Notes under the pieces: model-generated | The model's database searches: none | Seen by the model: the letters and a program-made list of their open reading frames with translations, nothing else | Told to the model about the DNA's origin: nothing | Source: Roseiarcus fermentans | GTDB lineage: Bacteria > Pseudomonadota > Alphaproteobacteria > Rhizobiales > Beijerinckiaceae | Direction: 5' to 3' | NCBI RefSeq assembly: GCF_003315135.1 | Contig: NZ_QNRK01000004.1 | Coordinates: forward strand, 182,740-246,739 | DNA: 64,000 nucleotides | Shown here: positions 1 to 8,517 of the stretch, piece by piece | Numbering within the stretch: the stretch's first letter is position 1 | How the letters are laid out: each line of letters begins with the position of its first letter | Made by a program: the position numbers and the translations under genes

Positions 1-2856
1 CAATCCGACCGCCCCTCGGCGGTCGAAATCAGCCGGGCGGAGAAATCCCGGCTGATCGCCCTGACGATCGCGCGCCGCGCGCCGGACGACCCGGACGGCT
101 GGGCGCAGGTGGCAGGACAGATCGCCGCGCTCGCCCCGGACTTCGCGACCCTGCTGCGTTTTATCCGCGCCGAACCCGCCCTGGCGCCGGCCTATTTCGC
201 GGTCGCGGCCCGCGTTCGCCCGCTGATCGAGACAAGCGGGCCTTCTACGCGCCTCCTCGTCAGCGCCGCGCGGGACCTCGCGACCGGGCGGACGCCTTCG
301 ATAACGGACCTGACCGACGACGAGCGGCTGCGCGTCCGGCTTTACGAGCTTTGCCTCCTCGCCGGCGCGGCGAGCCCCTCGTCGACCGCCGCGGCGGCGG
401 AGGATCTTTCGCTGCAGACGCCGGATGGACATTCTGCGCTCGTTCTTTTGTTGCTGAGAACGGGGCGCGTCGCTCCCAACCGGCTGCCCCTCGCCGTCAT
501 CGCCGATTGGCCCGAGGACCGGCGGCGCGCGTTCTTCTGGCGCTATCTGGCCTTCCTGTTCCAGCGGCGGCTCGCGCCCCTGGCCGACCCGGCGAAGACA
601 TTCCGGCTGGTCCTCGACCCCGAGGAGAAGGCGCGCGTCGTCCGTCTCATGATGCCGGGACAGTTCGCCGCGGCCAAGCGCGGCGGGCTCGAAGTCGTGC
701 GCCCGACGATCCGGCGGACGGGTCTCCCGGCGACCCGCTGGTTCGACATCAGCCTGACGCTGCCGCGTCTGGCGTCGGTGGCGACGGTCGCCGCCTGGAC
801 CGCGCTCGTGCGCAGCACGCTCGGCGCCTGTCAGGCGAGGGAATATCTCGGCCGCGCGGGCACCCTGCGCGCCATGACCCGACGCTTCGGCGCCGACGGC
901 GTGCTCCATCTCTACCAGAAGTGGGGGGTGCGCTCGCTGTTCGAGCAGAGCCTCGACAACGGCGCGCGCAGCACCCGGCAGGTGCTCGAAAACTTCGCCG
1001 GACGCTATCCGCAGGTTCTGCCGCCGCAGGTGCTGGACAAGGTGAAAGCCTTCACTTGCGACCGCGACACGTTCGTCACGCTCGTCAACGACTATCTGCT
1101 GGGCCGCGCGCCGGGCGCGAATGCGGACATCGCCGAGATCGTGGCCGCGGCCTTCGAAGCGCCGCCGTCGGCGTTGCGCGGCGTCGTCGAGAGCGAGGCG
1201 GGCCGGCGGCTGGTGGCCGCGCTCGCCCAGTTCAAGATTCGTCACGGCGTCAATCTGATGCGCTCGATCGCGTTCGGCCGCGACGCGCCGCCGGGTCCCG
1301 CCGGCCTCGACGGCTATCTGTACGAGCTCCGCAACGCCTTCACCCTCGAACTCGCCATGCACGCCGCCCGCCACGACGGCCGGATGCCCGGCAGGAGCGC
1401 GCGGCGCAAGCTGTTCGACAGTTTCGTCATGCTCGAATTCGACAGCGAGCGCCTCCCGGCCGACCGGATCGAGGCGGCTTGCCGGCAGTTGCGCTCCGGG
1501 GCGGTGAGCCGGGTCAACGCCGCGCTCGAGGCTCAGGGCGGCGCCGAACGGCTCGACCCCGGCGACCTCGAGGCGCTCGCCAGGGACTGGCGCGACATCG
1601 AGCCGGTCGTCACCGTGCTGGCCCGGCTGAGCGACCCTGCGCGACGGGGAGGCCCGAGCCCTGAGGCGGCGCTGCTCGTCCTGCAAGCCGCCAAGGCCGC
1701 CGCGCGACGGAGTTTCATGGCGTTCAAGTTCGACCACGAGTCCGGACGGGGCCAGCTCGCCTTCCTGACCGAGGCGCAGCGCGCGGCCTGGAGGACGGCG
1801 CGCGCAAGAGTGCGGATCGGCGGCGCCGAGCAGCCGCGAAACGAGCCGCGACTCGAGGACCTGATGCGCCGTCTCGACGCCGATCTGGCGCATCTGCACG
1901 CGGGCGCGCCGGCCGGGAGCGCGAACCCGCCGCCTGCGCTTCGCGACGAAATGGCCGCGCTCGCCAGCGAGGAGATCAAGGCCAATCCGGCGATCGTGGC
2001 CGAGCGCGTCCTCGCCGCGCATGTTTCCCCGGATATGATTCCCGCTTGCGCGCGCGCCTGCCTGGCCGATGTCGCGGCCCGCCTCCAGGGCGCGGCGCCC
2101 GGCGGCTTCGAGCTGCGCAACGCGGCGCGGGTCCTGCGCGCGCTCCTGCGCATCGGCTTCATCGACGCCTGGGAAAGCGATGCGGCCCAGGGCGCGCTCG
2201 CGAGCCTGCGCGCGATCGAACGCGAAATCCCGAAGGATCTGCTCGACGGGGAGACGATCTCGAAGGGCGTCGTCGCCACCGCCTTCGACTGCTCGCCGCG
2301 CCTGATGCTGACCATCGGCGACCTCGTCAACACCGGCTGCTGCCTCAACTATCAGAGCGGCGCCCGCATCAACGTGCTGCCGGCCTATGTCGTGGACGCC
2401 AACATCCAGGCGCTCGCGAGTTGGCGCCTCAAGGAGACGCATTTCGCCAGCGTGCGCGATTACAAGGCCGTCCTGAACGCCTTCGTCGCCGGCCGGCCGG
2501 CGCCCGCCGCCTTCGACGGCGACCGCCTGGTGTTCCGCTTCACCCTGCCCGACCGCGAGATCGAGACCTCGACGCTGGGCTTCGCCCACCTGCGCCAGAT
2601 CGTCCGACTGGGGCGCGTGCGCCAGGGCGCGACGGAGCGCCCCGGCCTCCTGGCCGAGCGCGAATATGCGCAGGCCCACCCGTTGCAGCCGCTGATGCGC
2701 GCCAACCACGCCGACATCCTGAGCGCGCTGTCGGAGGAACTGGGCGCGGTCGACGGCAGGCCGATGGAGTTCCCGCAATCCCGCAACCCCGACGGCGTCT
2801 ATTGCGACGCCCTCGGCGGCGTGCAGCCCGGCGCCTACGCCGTCCACCATCTGTGA
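1..2856 (+). CDS. Large protein of unknown family, 5' end outside window; partner of AAA/M41 protein
   Basis: The frame is open from base 1, so the gene almost certainly begins upstream; a GTG at 109 is only the first internal start-like codon. At least 950 residues are encoded, alanine/arginine rich and mostly helical in appearance, with no signal peptide, membrane segment or P-loop that I can see. The most conserved-looking part is near the C-terminus (about nt 2280-2420): an FDCSPRLMLTIGD stretch, then TGCCLNYQSG, then AYVVDANIQAL. The paired cysteines followed by a Tyr-Gln-Ser-Gly turn look like a functional site, but I do not recognise the family. The gene ends 6 nt before the start of the triple-AAA/M41 gene, so the two are surely co-transcribed and probably act together, for example as substrate, adaptor or effector of the protease. 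Function unknown. Confidence 0.8.
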   Translation, partial: QSDRPSAVEISRAEKSRLIALTIARRAPDDPDGWAQVAGQIAALAPDFATLLRFIRAEPALAPAYFAVAARVRPLIETSGPSTRLLVSAARDLATGRTPSITDLTDDERLRVRLYELCLLAGAASPSSTAAAAEDLSLQTPDGHSALVLLLLRTGRVAPNRLPLAVIADWPEDRRRAFFWRYLAFLFQRRLAPLADPAKTFRLVLDPEEKARVVRLMMPGQFAAAKRGGLEVVRPTIRRTGLPATRWFDISLTLPRLASVATVAAWTALVRSTLGACQAREYLGRAGTLRAMTRRFGADGVLHLYQKWGVRSLFEQSLDNGARSTRQVLENFAGRYPQVLPPQVLDKVKAFTCDRDTFVTLVNDYLLGRAPGANADIAEIVAAAFEAPPSALRGVVESEAGRRLVAALAQFKIRHGVNLMRSIAFGRDAPPGPAGLDGYLYELRNAFTLELAMHAARHDGRMPGRSARRKLFDSFVMLEFDSERLPADRIEAACRQLRSGAVSRVNAALEAQGGAERLDPGDLEALARDWRDIEPVVTVLARLSDPARRGGPSPEAALLVLQAAKAAARRSFMAFKFDHESGRGQLAFLTEAQRAAWRTARARVRIGGAEQPRNEPRLEDLMRRLDADLAHLHAGAPAGSANPPPALRDEMAALASEEIKANPAIVAERVLAAHVSPDMIPACARACLADVAARLQGAAPGGFELRNAARVLRALLRIGFIDAWESDAAQGALASLRAIEREIPKDLLDGETISKGVVATAFDCSPRLMLTIGDLVNTGCCLNYQSGARINVLPAYVVDANIQALASWRLKETHFASVRDYKAVLNAFVAGRPAPAAFDGDRLVFRFTLPDREIETSTLGFAHLRQIVRLGRVRQGATERPGLLAEREYAQAHPLQPLMRANHADILSALSEELGAVDGRPMEFPQSRNPDGVYCDALGGVQPGAYAVHHL

Positions 2857-2862
2857 GGCCCG

Positions 2863-5800
2863 ATGAAGCAGATCGTCTCCCCGTCGGCGTCCGGACCGGA
2901 GCGGACGCTCAGCGCCTCGCTCGCTTTCCTCGGGCTCGAGCCGAGACCGCGGCTGCGCGAGGAGGTCGAACCCGACGCGACGCTCGCGGGCCTGCTGTCG
3001 CGGGACGCCGGCCCCGCGGACGCCCCTGCCCGTCTGTTTCGCTCGGTGGTCAGCGCCTGGCTGTCCGACGACGAGCGCGCGCTCGCGGCGAAAGGCCGGG
3101 CGCAGGCGATCGTCGGCCGCGACCGGGAAGCCGACGCGATTCTCGACACGCTGGTGCGCATCAAGGCGCGGGCGCCGGTGCTGATCGCGCCGCCCGGCTC
3201 CAAGTCGACGATCGCGCGGCGCGCGGTGCAGCGCGCCATCGCCGGCGAGTATCCGCAGTCGAGACCCTACCGGCGCATGCTGGAGCGCGCCCATTGGGTC
3301 GCGATCACGCCGAGCCGGCTGTTGGCGCTCGCCAGCGCCAACAATCCCGCCGGCCGCAAGCAGGCGGTCGAGCGCTTCTTCGACGCCGCGCTCGCGCTGG
3401 AAGCGCGAGAGAAGATCCGTATCGTCGTGTTCATCGACGATTTTCACACCCTGGACGGCGATCAGGTCGAGGCGCTGACGCCCTACATCGACGCCGACAC
3501 GCGCGCCGTCAGCATCGTGGGCGCGTGCAGCGCGGATAAATTCAGCCTCGCTTTCAAGGACAACGCCAGTTTCGTGCGGCGGATCCGGCAGATCCCGGTG
3601 GTCGAGTTTTCCGACGACGAGTCGCTGCGCATCCTCGAGCAATCCTGGCTGGCGCGCGTCGAGGCCCATTACGGCGTCCGCTTCTCCGAGCGCGCGCGAA
3701 AACCCCTCGTCCGGCTCGGGACCACCCTCTACCCCGAGGGCGGCAAGATCGACGCCGGGCTCAAGATGGCGATCGACCTGGCGATCCACAGCCTCCGGCG
3801 CGCCGGCGCGAGCGAGGGCCCGATCGCGGTGGAGGAGGACGACGCTTACGCCTTCTTCAAGGCGCGCACCGGCTATCCGGTCAATCCGTTCAATCCGGAG
3901 GAGCTCGCAGCCTATGTGCGGGCGCTCGACGCCGCGCTCGCCGCCGAGATCGTCGGGCAAGAGCGCATGCGCCGCGATCTCCTGCATCTGTTTCAGGACG
4001 TGATCGTCGGCGCGAAGAAGGACATGGGGGTGATCGCGCTGCTCGGGCCGACGGGCGCCGGCAAGTCCCAGATCGCCAAGCTGCTGGCGCAGCACGGCTT
4101 CCAGAACCCGCGGGCGCTGCTGCGCATCGACATGACCGAGTACCGCTCGCACGATTCGAGCCTGAACAAGCTGTTCGGGGCGGTCGGCGGCCTCGTCACC
4201 TCGACCGAGCGGCAGGGCATATTGTGCGACTGGTTCGACGATCCGAGCCAGGGCAAGTACGGCGGCGTCGTGCTGATCGACGAGGCCGAGCGCGGCGATC
4301 CGGGCGTCTGGGAGCGCCTGATGGAGTTCTTCGACACGGGCGCCTTCGTCGGCGGCGACGGCCGCCGGCGGCAGGCGCGCCGCCACGTCGTGATCCTGAC
4401 CAGCAACCGTGGCGACACGATCCTGTTTCCCGATTCGATCGCCCACTGGAGCGACGCGCATCTCGCGACTTACGTCGACGAGATCGAGGAGACGACGCTC
4501 AAGCGCCTGTTCCAGATGAAGCTCACCGGCCGCGACGCGTTCCAGATTCCGACGCCCGTCCTCAACCGCATCGACCGCTACACGGTGGCCGGCCCCCTGC
4601 GCAGCGGCCAGGCGGCGGAGATCGTGCAGCGCTTGGCGCAACGGCATGTCGACGCGATCGCGCGCGATCTCGAGGTCGTCATCGCGCTCGATCCGGGCAT
4701 CGCCGGGCGCCTCGCCGACCACCACTTCTCCATGGTCGACGGCGCGCGGCCGCTCGAGCGCGGCGTCGCCCGGTTCTTCAACGCGGTCAAGGAGCGGTTG
4801 CAGGCGGGCGCGATCCGCGCCCTGCGCGGCCGCACGATCGAGCTGATCCTCGACGCCGACAACGCGGCCGACGGCCGCGTGCGGGCGCTCTGCGACGGAG
4901 CGGCCGCCTTCGCCGTCGACCTGCCGCGGGCGCGGGTCGCGGACCCCCTGCTCGACCCTGAGTTTTCTCGTCAAATCAAACGCCTACGTGACATTCTTCC
5001 CAGCGAGGTCAAGGGCCAGGACGACGCCGTCGAGCGCACGATCGAGGCGTTGACGAGCTGGCTCTCGCTGCCCGTCGCTTCGCGCCGGCCACTCGGCCTG
5101 TTCTGGGTCGGGCCGACCGGCGTCGGCAAGACGGAGCTGGCGCGCGCGGTCTCGCTCGCTCTGTTCGAAGCCCGCGAGCGCGCCGAGATCATCCCGTTCG
5201 GCGAAGTGTCCAACGAGCACCGGCTGAACCAGGTGATCGGTTCGCCGCCGGGCACGATCGGCTCCGACGAAGTGCGCGCGTTCGAGCGCGCGCTGCGCAA
5301 CATGCCGGACGGCGGCGTGCTGGTGTTCGACGAGATCTCCAACATGGGGGACACGCCCGCCACGCGCGACGCCCTGTTCAAGCGCCTCTATCACCCGTTC
5401 GAGGAGGGCCGCTGGACGTCGTCGGCGACCAGCGAGACCTACGATTTGAGCCGCTACGTTATCGTGCTCACCGGCAACGACGGCGAGGATTTCTTCAAGG
5501 GCACCGATTCCGACCCGATCCGCGAGCAGATCTGGCGCAAGCTCAAGGCGCCCGACAAGGTGCGCCGGATGCTCGGCGAGCGCGGCGTGCCGCAGGCCTT
5601 CCTCGGGCGCATGGCCGACGTCATCCTGTTCCGGCCGCTCACCCACGCCGTCGCCGGCGACGTAGCGGCGAAGCTCGTGGCGCGCATTCTCGACCGCTAC
5701 GCCGCGCTCGGCGTGGAGACTCGCGTCGAGGACGCCTTCACCCGCACCTTCGGCGACCTGTTCTACACCGCCGACAAGGGCGCGCGCAGCCTGCGCGACA

Positions 5801-6696
5801 TGGCGACCCACCGCTTCAACCACGTGATCGCGACCGCGCTCGCCGAGGTCGGCTGCGCGCCGGAGGTTTTGCGCGCCCACGCGGTGCGCCTGAAGCTCGC
5901 GGCGCGTCTGCCGGACCGGCCGTTCGTCGCGCCGGACGATCCGAAGCCGAAGGTCGAGTTCGTCGTCGAGATTCTTGCGCGCAGCGACGGCGCGCCGCGG
6001 ATCGTCGTGACGAAGGACTACACGCAATTCGCCGCGCTGCCCAAGCGACTGGCCGAGACGCAGGCGCGCGCCACCGCCTATCACGAAGCCGGCCACGCGG
6101 TCGTCAACGATCCCGCCCTCACCGGCCAGAAGCTCGCCTGGCTCACCATTCTCGGCGACGTCGGCAATCTCGGCTTCGCCCTCTACGACGAGGACGACGA
6201 CCGCCCGGTTCTGGTGGTCGACCGCAGCCGCGCCGTGCTGCGGCTCGCGCGGCTGATGGCGGGACAGACGGCGATGACGATGGCGGGCTTCGCCCCCGAC
6301 GCCGGCTGGGCCGCCGACCTGCGCGCCGCGCGCCAGCTCGCCCGCCGCATGATCCTCGAATGGGGCCTCGATCCGGAATTCCTCGGCGTCGCCCCGGCGC
6401 ACGACACCGGCCGCAACGACGACCCGCACCTCTTGAGCGAACGCCAGATCGACCGCCTCTCCGACACGATCGCAGGCCTGCTGGCGGAAGCGCTGACGGA
6501 GGCGGAAGGCCAGCTCGGCCGCGACTGGGACCTCGTCGAGGCGCTGGTGGCGCAGCTGATGGCGAACGGGTCCGTCTCCGGCGAGACGTTCGATCGCCTG
6601 CGCGCCCAGCATCCCCCCCGCGAGATCGCCGGCCATGCGAAGATCGCCGGCGTCGACGTCTGCGCCCGTCTCCTCGTGCGCGCGAAGGGAAACTAG
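2863..6696 (+). CDS. Triple AAA+ ATPase fused to an M41 (FtsH-type) zinc peptidase domain
   Basis: 1277 residues. Domains in order: an N-terminal Clp-type AAA module (GRDREAD near 85; degenerate P-loop APPGSKST near 110; Walker-B-like VFIDDFHTL near 189); a second AAA+ module (GQERM near 365, Walker A GPTGAGKS at 395-402, Walker B VVLIDEAE near 469); a third ClpB-D2-like module (KGQDDAVE near 717, Walker A GPTGVGKT near 750, Walker B VLVFDEIS near 819); then an M41 peptidase domain with HEAGH at 1074-1078. A candidate third zinc ligand, D1152 in AADLRAARQLARRM, sits about 75 residues on, as in FtsH. Unlike FtsH there is no transmembrane segment and the ATPases are of Clp type, so this looks like a soluble ATP-driven protease or remodeler. 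The first module has probably lost ATPase activity. It lies 6 nt after the upstream gene and abuts the carotenoid oxygenase gene. The fusion call is strong; its substrate is unknown. Confidence 0.9.
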   Translation: MKQIVSPSASGPERTLSASLAFLGLEPRPRLREEVEPDATLAGLLSRDAGPADAPARLFRSVVSAWLSDDERALAAKGRAQAIVGRDREADAILDTLVRIKARAPVLIAPPGSKSTIARRAVQRAIAGEYPQSRPYRRMLERAHWVAITPSRLLALASANNPAGRKQAVERFFDAALALEAREKIRIVVFIDDFHTLDGDQVEALTPYIDADTRAVSIVGACSADKFSLAFKDNASFVRRIRQIPVVEFSDDESLRILEQSWLARVEAHYGVRFSERARKPLVRLGTTLYPEGGKIDAGLKMAIDLAIHSLRRAGASEGPIAVEEDDAYAFFKARTGYPVNPFNPEELAAYVRALDAALAAEIVGQERMRRDLLHLFQDVIVGAKKDMGVIALLGPTGAGKSQIAKLLAQHGFQNPRALLRIDMTEYRSHDSSLNKLFGAVGGLVTSTERQGILCDWFDDPSQGKYGGVVLIDEAERGDPGVWERLMEFFDTGAFVGGDGRRRQARRHVVILTSNRGDTILFPDSIAHWSDAHLATYVDEIEETTLKRLFQMKLTGRDAFQIPTPVLNRIDRYTVAGPLRSGQAAEIVQRLAQRHVDAIARDLEVVIALDPGIAGRLADHHFSMVDGARPLERGVARFFNAVKERLQAGAIRALRGRTIELILDADNAADGRVRALCDGAAAFAVDLPRARVADPLLDPEFSRQIKRLRDILPSEVKGQDDAVERTIEALTSWLSLPVASRRPLGLFWVGPTGVGKTELARAVSLALFEARERAEIIPFGEVSNEHRLNQVIGSPPGTIGSDEVRAFERALRNMPDGGVLVFDEISNMGDTPATRDALFKRLYHPFEEGRWTSSATSETYDLSRYVIVLTGNDGEDFFKGTDSDPIREQIWRKLKAPDKVRRMLGERGVPQAFLGRMADVILFRPLTHAVAGDVAAKLVARILDRYAALGVETRVEDAFTRTFGDLFYTADKGARSLRDMATHRFNHVIATALAEVGCAPEVLRAHAVRLKLAARLPDRPFVAPDDPKPKVEFVVEILARSDGAPRIVVTKDYTQFAALPKRLAETQARATAYHEAGHAVVNDPALTGQKLAWLTILGDVGNLGFALYDEDDDRPVLVVDRSRAVLRLARLMAGQTAMTMAGFAPDAGWAADLRAARQLARRMILEWGLDPEFLGVAPAHDTGRNDDPHLLSERQIDRLSDTIAGLLAEALTEAEGQLGRDWDLVEALVAQLMANGSVSGETFDRLRAQHPPREIAGHAKIAGVDVCARLLVRAKGN

Positions 6697-8163
6697 ATGG
6701 CCGCCGCCTCCGCCCTCCGGCTCGCCCCCGGTTTCGCCGCGCTCGCGTCACACGGACCCTGGACCGCGAAGTCCAGACCCGGACGCCTGAGCTACCGCGC
6801 CTTCCGCACCGTGACGCGCGAGGGCCCGTGGACGCCCCGCGCCGTCGAGGGAGAGATCCCGCGCGACCTTTGCGGCACGCTCTATCGCAATGGCCCGGGG
6901 CAGAAGGAGACCTTCGATGTGCCGCTCGGCCACCTCTTCGACGGCGACGCCTATCTGACGGCCCTGCGCTTCGCCGAGGGCCGGCTGTCCGGCCTGTCGC
7001 GCTTCGTCATGACGCCGGAGCGCAAGCACGAGCTGGCGTCCGGGCGCATGCGTTACCACGAATTCGGCACGCGCTGCCCCGGCCGCGCCCTCGGCTTCAA
7101 GAACCCGCCCAACATCAACGTCTTCCCGATGGCGGACGGACATTTCGCGCTGTCGGAAGGCGCGCCGCCGGTGCTGATCGATCCCGACACGCTGGAGTGC
7201 CTGGGGGCGCGCGACTTCGCCGGCAGCTGGCCCGCCCGCACCACCTTCACCGCGCATCCCAAGCGCGATCCCGCGACCGGCGACGTGTTCGCCTACGGCA
7301 TGACGATGACGCTGTTTCCCGAGCTCGTGCTCGGCCGGCTCGCCGCCGGCGAAAGCGCCTTCGCCATCTTCGCGCGGGCGCCGCTCGGCGGCGTTTATCC
7401 GGTGCACGACTTCATGATCACGCAGTCCTATGTCGTCGTGGCGCTTCCTCCGGTCTACATCAGCATGTGGGGGCTGCTGCGTGGACGGTGCCTCGCCGAG
7501 AGCATCGTCGCCGAGCCGCATAAGCCGCTTCGCATCCTCGTGGCGCGCAAGGACGGAACCAAGCCCCCGGTCACGATCGAAAGCCATCCGGCCAACATGA
7601 TCTTCCACCATTGCAACGCCGTCGAAAGCGAAGACGGGCGCACAATCCGGCTGATCTCGATCGAGACCGAGGCCGTCGCGGGGTTTCGCGCGCTCGAGGG
7701 CTGGGGCCGCGCGACGACGCTCGCGCATCCGAAGTCGCAGATGACCGAATTCGTCATCGACGTCGAGGCGAAGACGGTCGCGCGCACGGCGCTGACCGAG
7801 GGCGCGCCGATCGAGTTCCCGGCCATCGACCAGCGCGGGCTCGGCCGGCGCATGGACGCGATCTACGCGCTGCGCACCTTCGACGCGCCCGACGATCCGC
7901 TCGCCTTCGACACGATCACGCGCTGGGACGGCGCGGGGTTTCGCGAGTCTCGCGCGCGGCGCGGCCAGGTGTTCGGCGAGCCGGTGGTGGTCCCCGACGC
8001 CGCCGGCGGCGCCTGGATCGCCCATCTCGGCTACGAAGCCGACCGCGACGAGACCTTTCTCGACATCCGCGATCCCGACGACCTGCGCCTCGTCGCCCGC
8101 GCCTGGTTCGGCTTTCGCATGCCGCTCGGCTTCCACGGGCACTACGTTCCGGACGTGGGGTGA
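6697..8163 (+). CDS. Carotenoid oxygenase (RPE65 / carotenoid cleavage dioxygenase family)
   Basis: 488 residues, the usual family length. Members are seven-bladed propellers with a non-haem Fe(II) held by four histidines that cleave double bonds of carotenoids, apocarotenoids or stilbenes. Visible family features: GTLYRNGPG and HLFDGDAYLTAL near the N-terminus and four well-spaced His positions (H187 in TAHPKRD, H237 in VHDFM, H304/H305 in FHHCNA, and H480/H482 in GFHGHYVPD at the C-terminus). The start codon follows the stop of the AAA/M41 gene with no gap (TAG then ATG), so it is translated from the same mRNA. No carotenoid biosynthesis gene is near, so the substrate cannot be inferred. 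It could be a lignostilbene-type enzyme instead. Confidence 0.9.
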   Translation: MAAASALRLAPGFAALASHGPWTAKSRPGRLSYRAFRTVTREGPWTPRAVEGEIPRDLCGTLYRNGPGQKETFDVPLGHLFDGDAYLTALRFAEGRLSGLSRFVMTPERKHELASGRMRYHEFGTRCPGRALGFKNPPNINVFPMADGHFALSEGAPPVLIDPDTLECLGARDFAGSWPARTTFTAHPKRDPATGDVFAYGMTMTLFPELVLGRLAAGESAFAIFARAPLGGVYPVHDFMITQSYVVVALPPVYISMWGLLRGRCLAESIVAEPHKPLRILVARKDGTKPPVTIESHPANMIFHHCNAVESEDGRTIRLISIETEAVAGFRALEGWGRATTLAHPKSQMTEFVIDVEAKTVARTALTEGAPIEFPAIDQRGLGRRMDAIYALRTFDAPDDPLAFDTITRWDGAGFRESRARRGQVFGEPVVVPDAAGGAWIAHLGYEADRDETFLDIRDPDDLRLVARAWFGFRMPLGFHGHYVPDVG

Positions 8164-8517
8164 CGGGCGAGCGCAGTCCTTCCCCGGCTTTGCTTCGGCT
8201 TTGCTGGGGAAGGTGGCGCGCGGCGCCGGATGGGGTGTGGAAAGCAGGACGCCTTCGTTGAAGGATCGCCGCGGCGGCGGTGCGTCGGGACTTGCGGCGG
8301 CGCCGTCCTCGCGGCGTATCGGCGAGGTCCGCGTACGCCGACAAGCGTCGACGACGCGGCCCACACCCCATCCGGCGCTTCGCGCCACCTTCCCCGGCGG
8401 AGCCGGGGAAGGGATCCGCGAGGACGCCGATGGACGAAGCCCCTTCTCCGCTTTACCTCTGAGGAACGCCGCCGGCGCCCCCACGGGCGAGTCCGCGCCG
8501 TGCGAGAGGGACGCCGC
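8164..8517. other. Intergenic stretch carrying an inverted-repeat element
   Basis: This 354-bp gap holds no convincing gene. It contains the inverted-repeat pair described at 8177-8413 and, after it, about 100 bp that may hold the promoter and leader of the alpha-hydroxyacid oxidase. A frame open across the gap and continuous with that gene is produced by the repeat and shows no conserved sequence. Confidence 0.6.
8177..8413. repeat. Inverted-repeat intergenic element with internal hairpins
   Basis: The arm at 8177-8240 and the arm at 8361-8413 are reverse complements over most of their length (shared core GGGGAAGGTGGCGCG followed by GCGCCGGATGGGGTGTGG, read on the plus strand of the first arm). 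Each arm ends in its own small hairpin: CTTCCCCGGC-GGA-GCCGGGGAAG in the second arm and a longer-looped version in the first. A spacer of 120 bp separates them. This looks like a composite of two oppositely oriented copies of a dispersed palindromic repeat, possibly a MITE-like or REP-like unit. No transposase is present. Confidence 0.75.

Noticed and set aside
4984-6636. 550-codon minus-strand frame opposite the AAA/M41 gene
   Set aside because: Pure antisense of a gene with intact Walker and HEAGH motifs; no start-site signal or domain.
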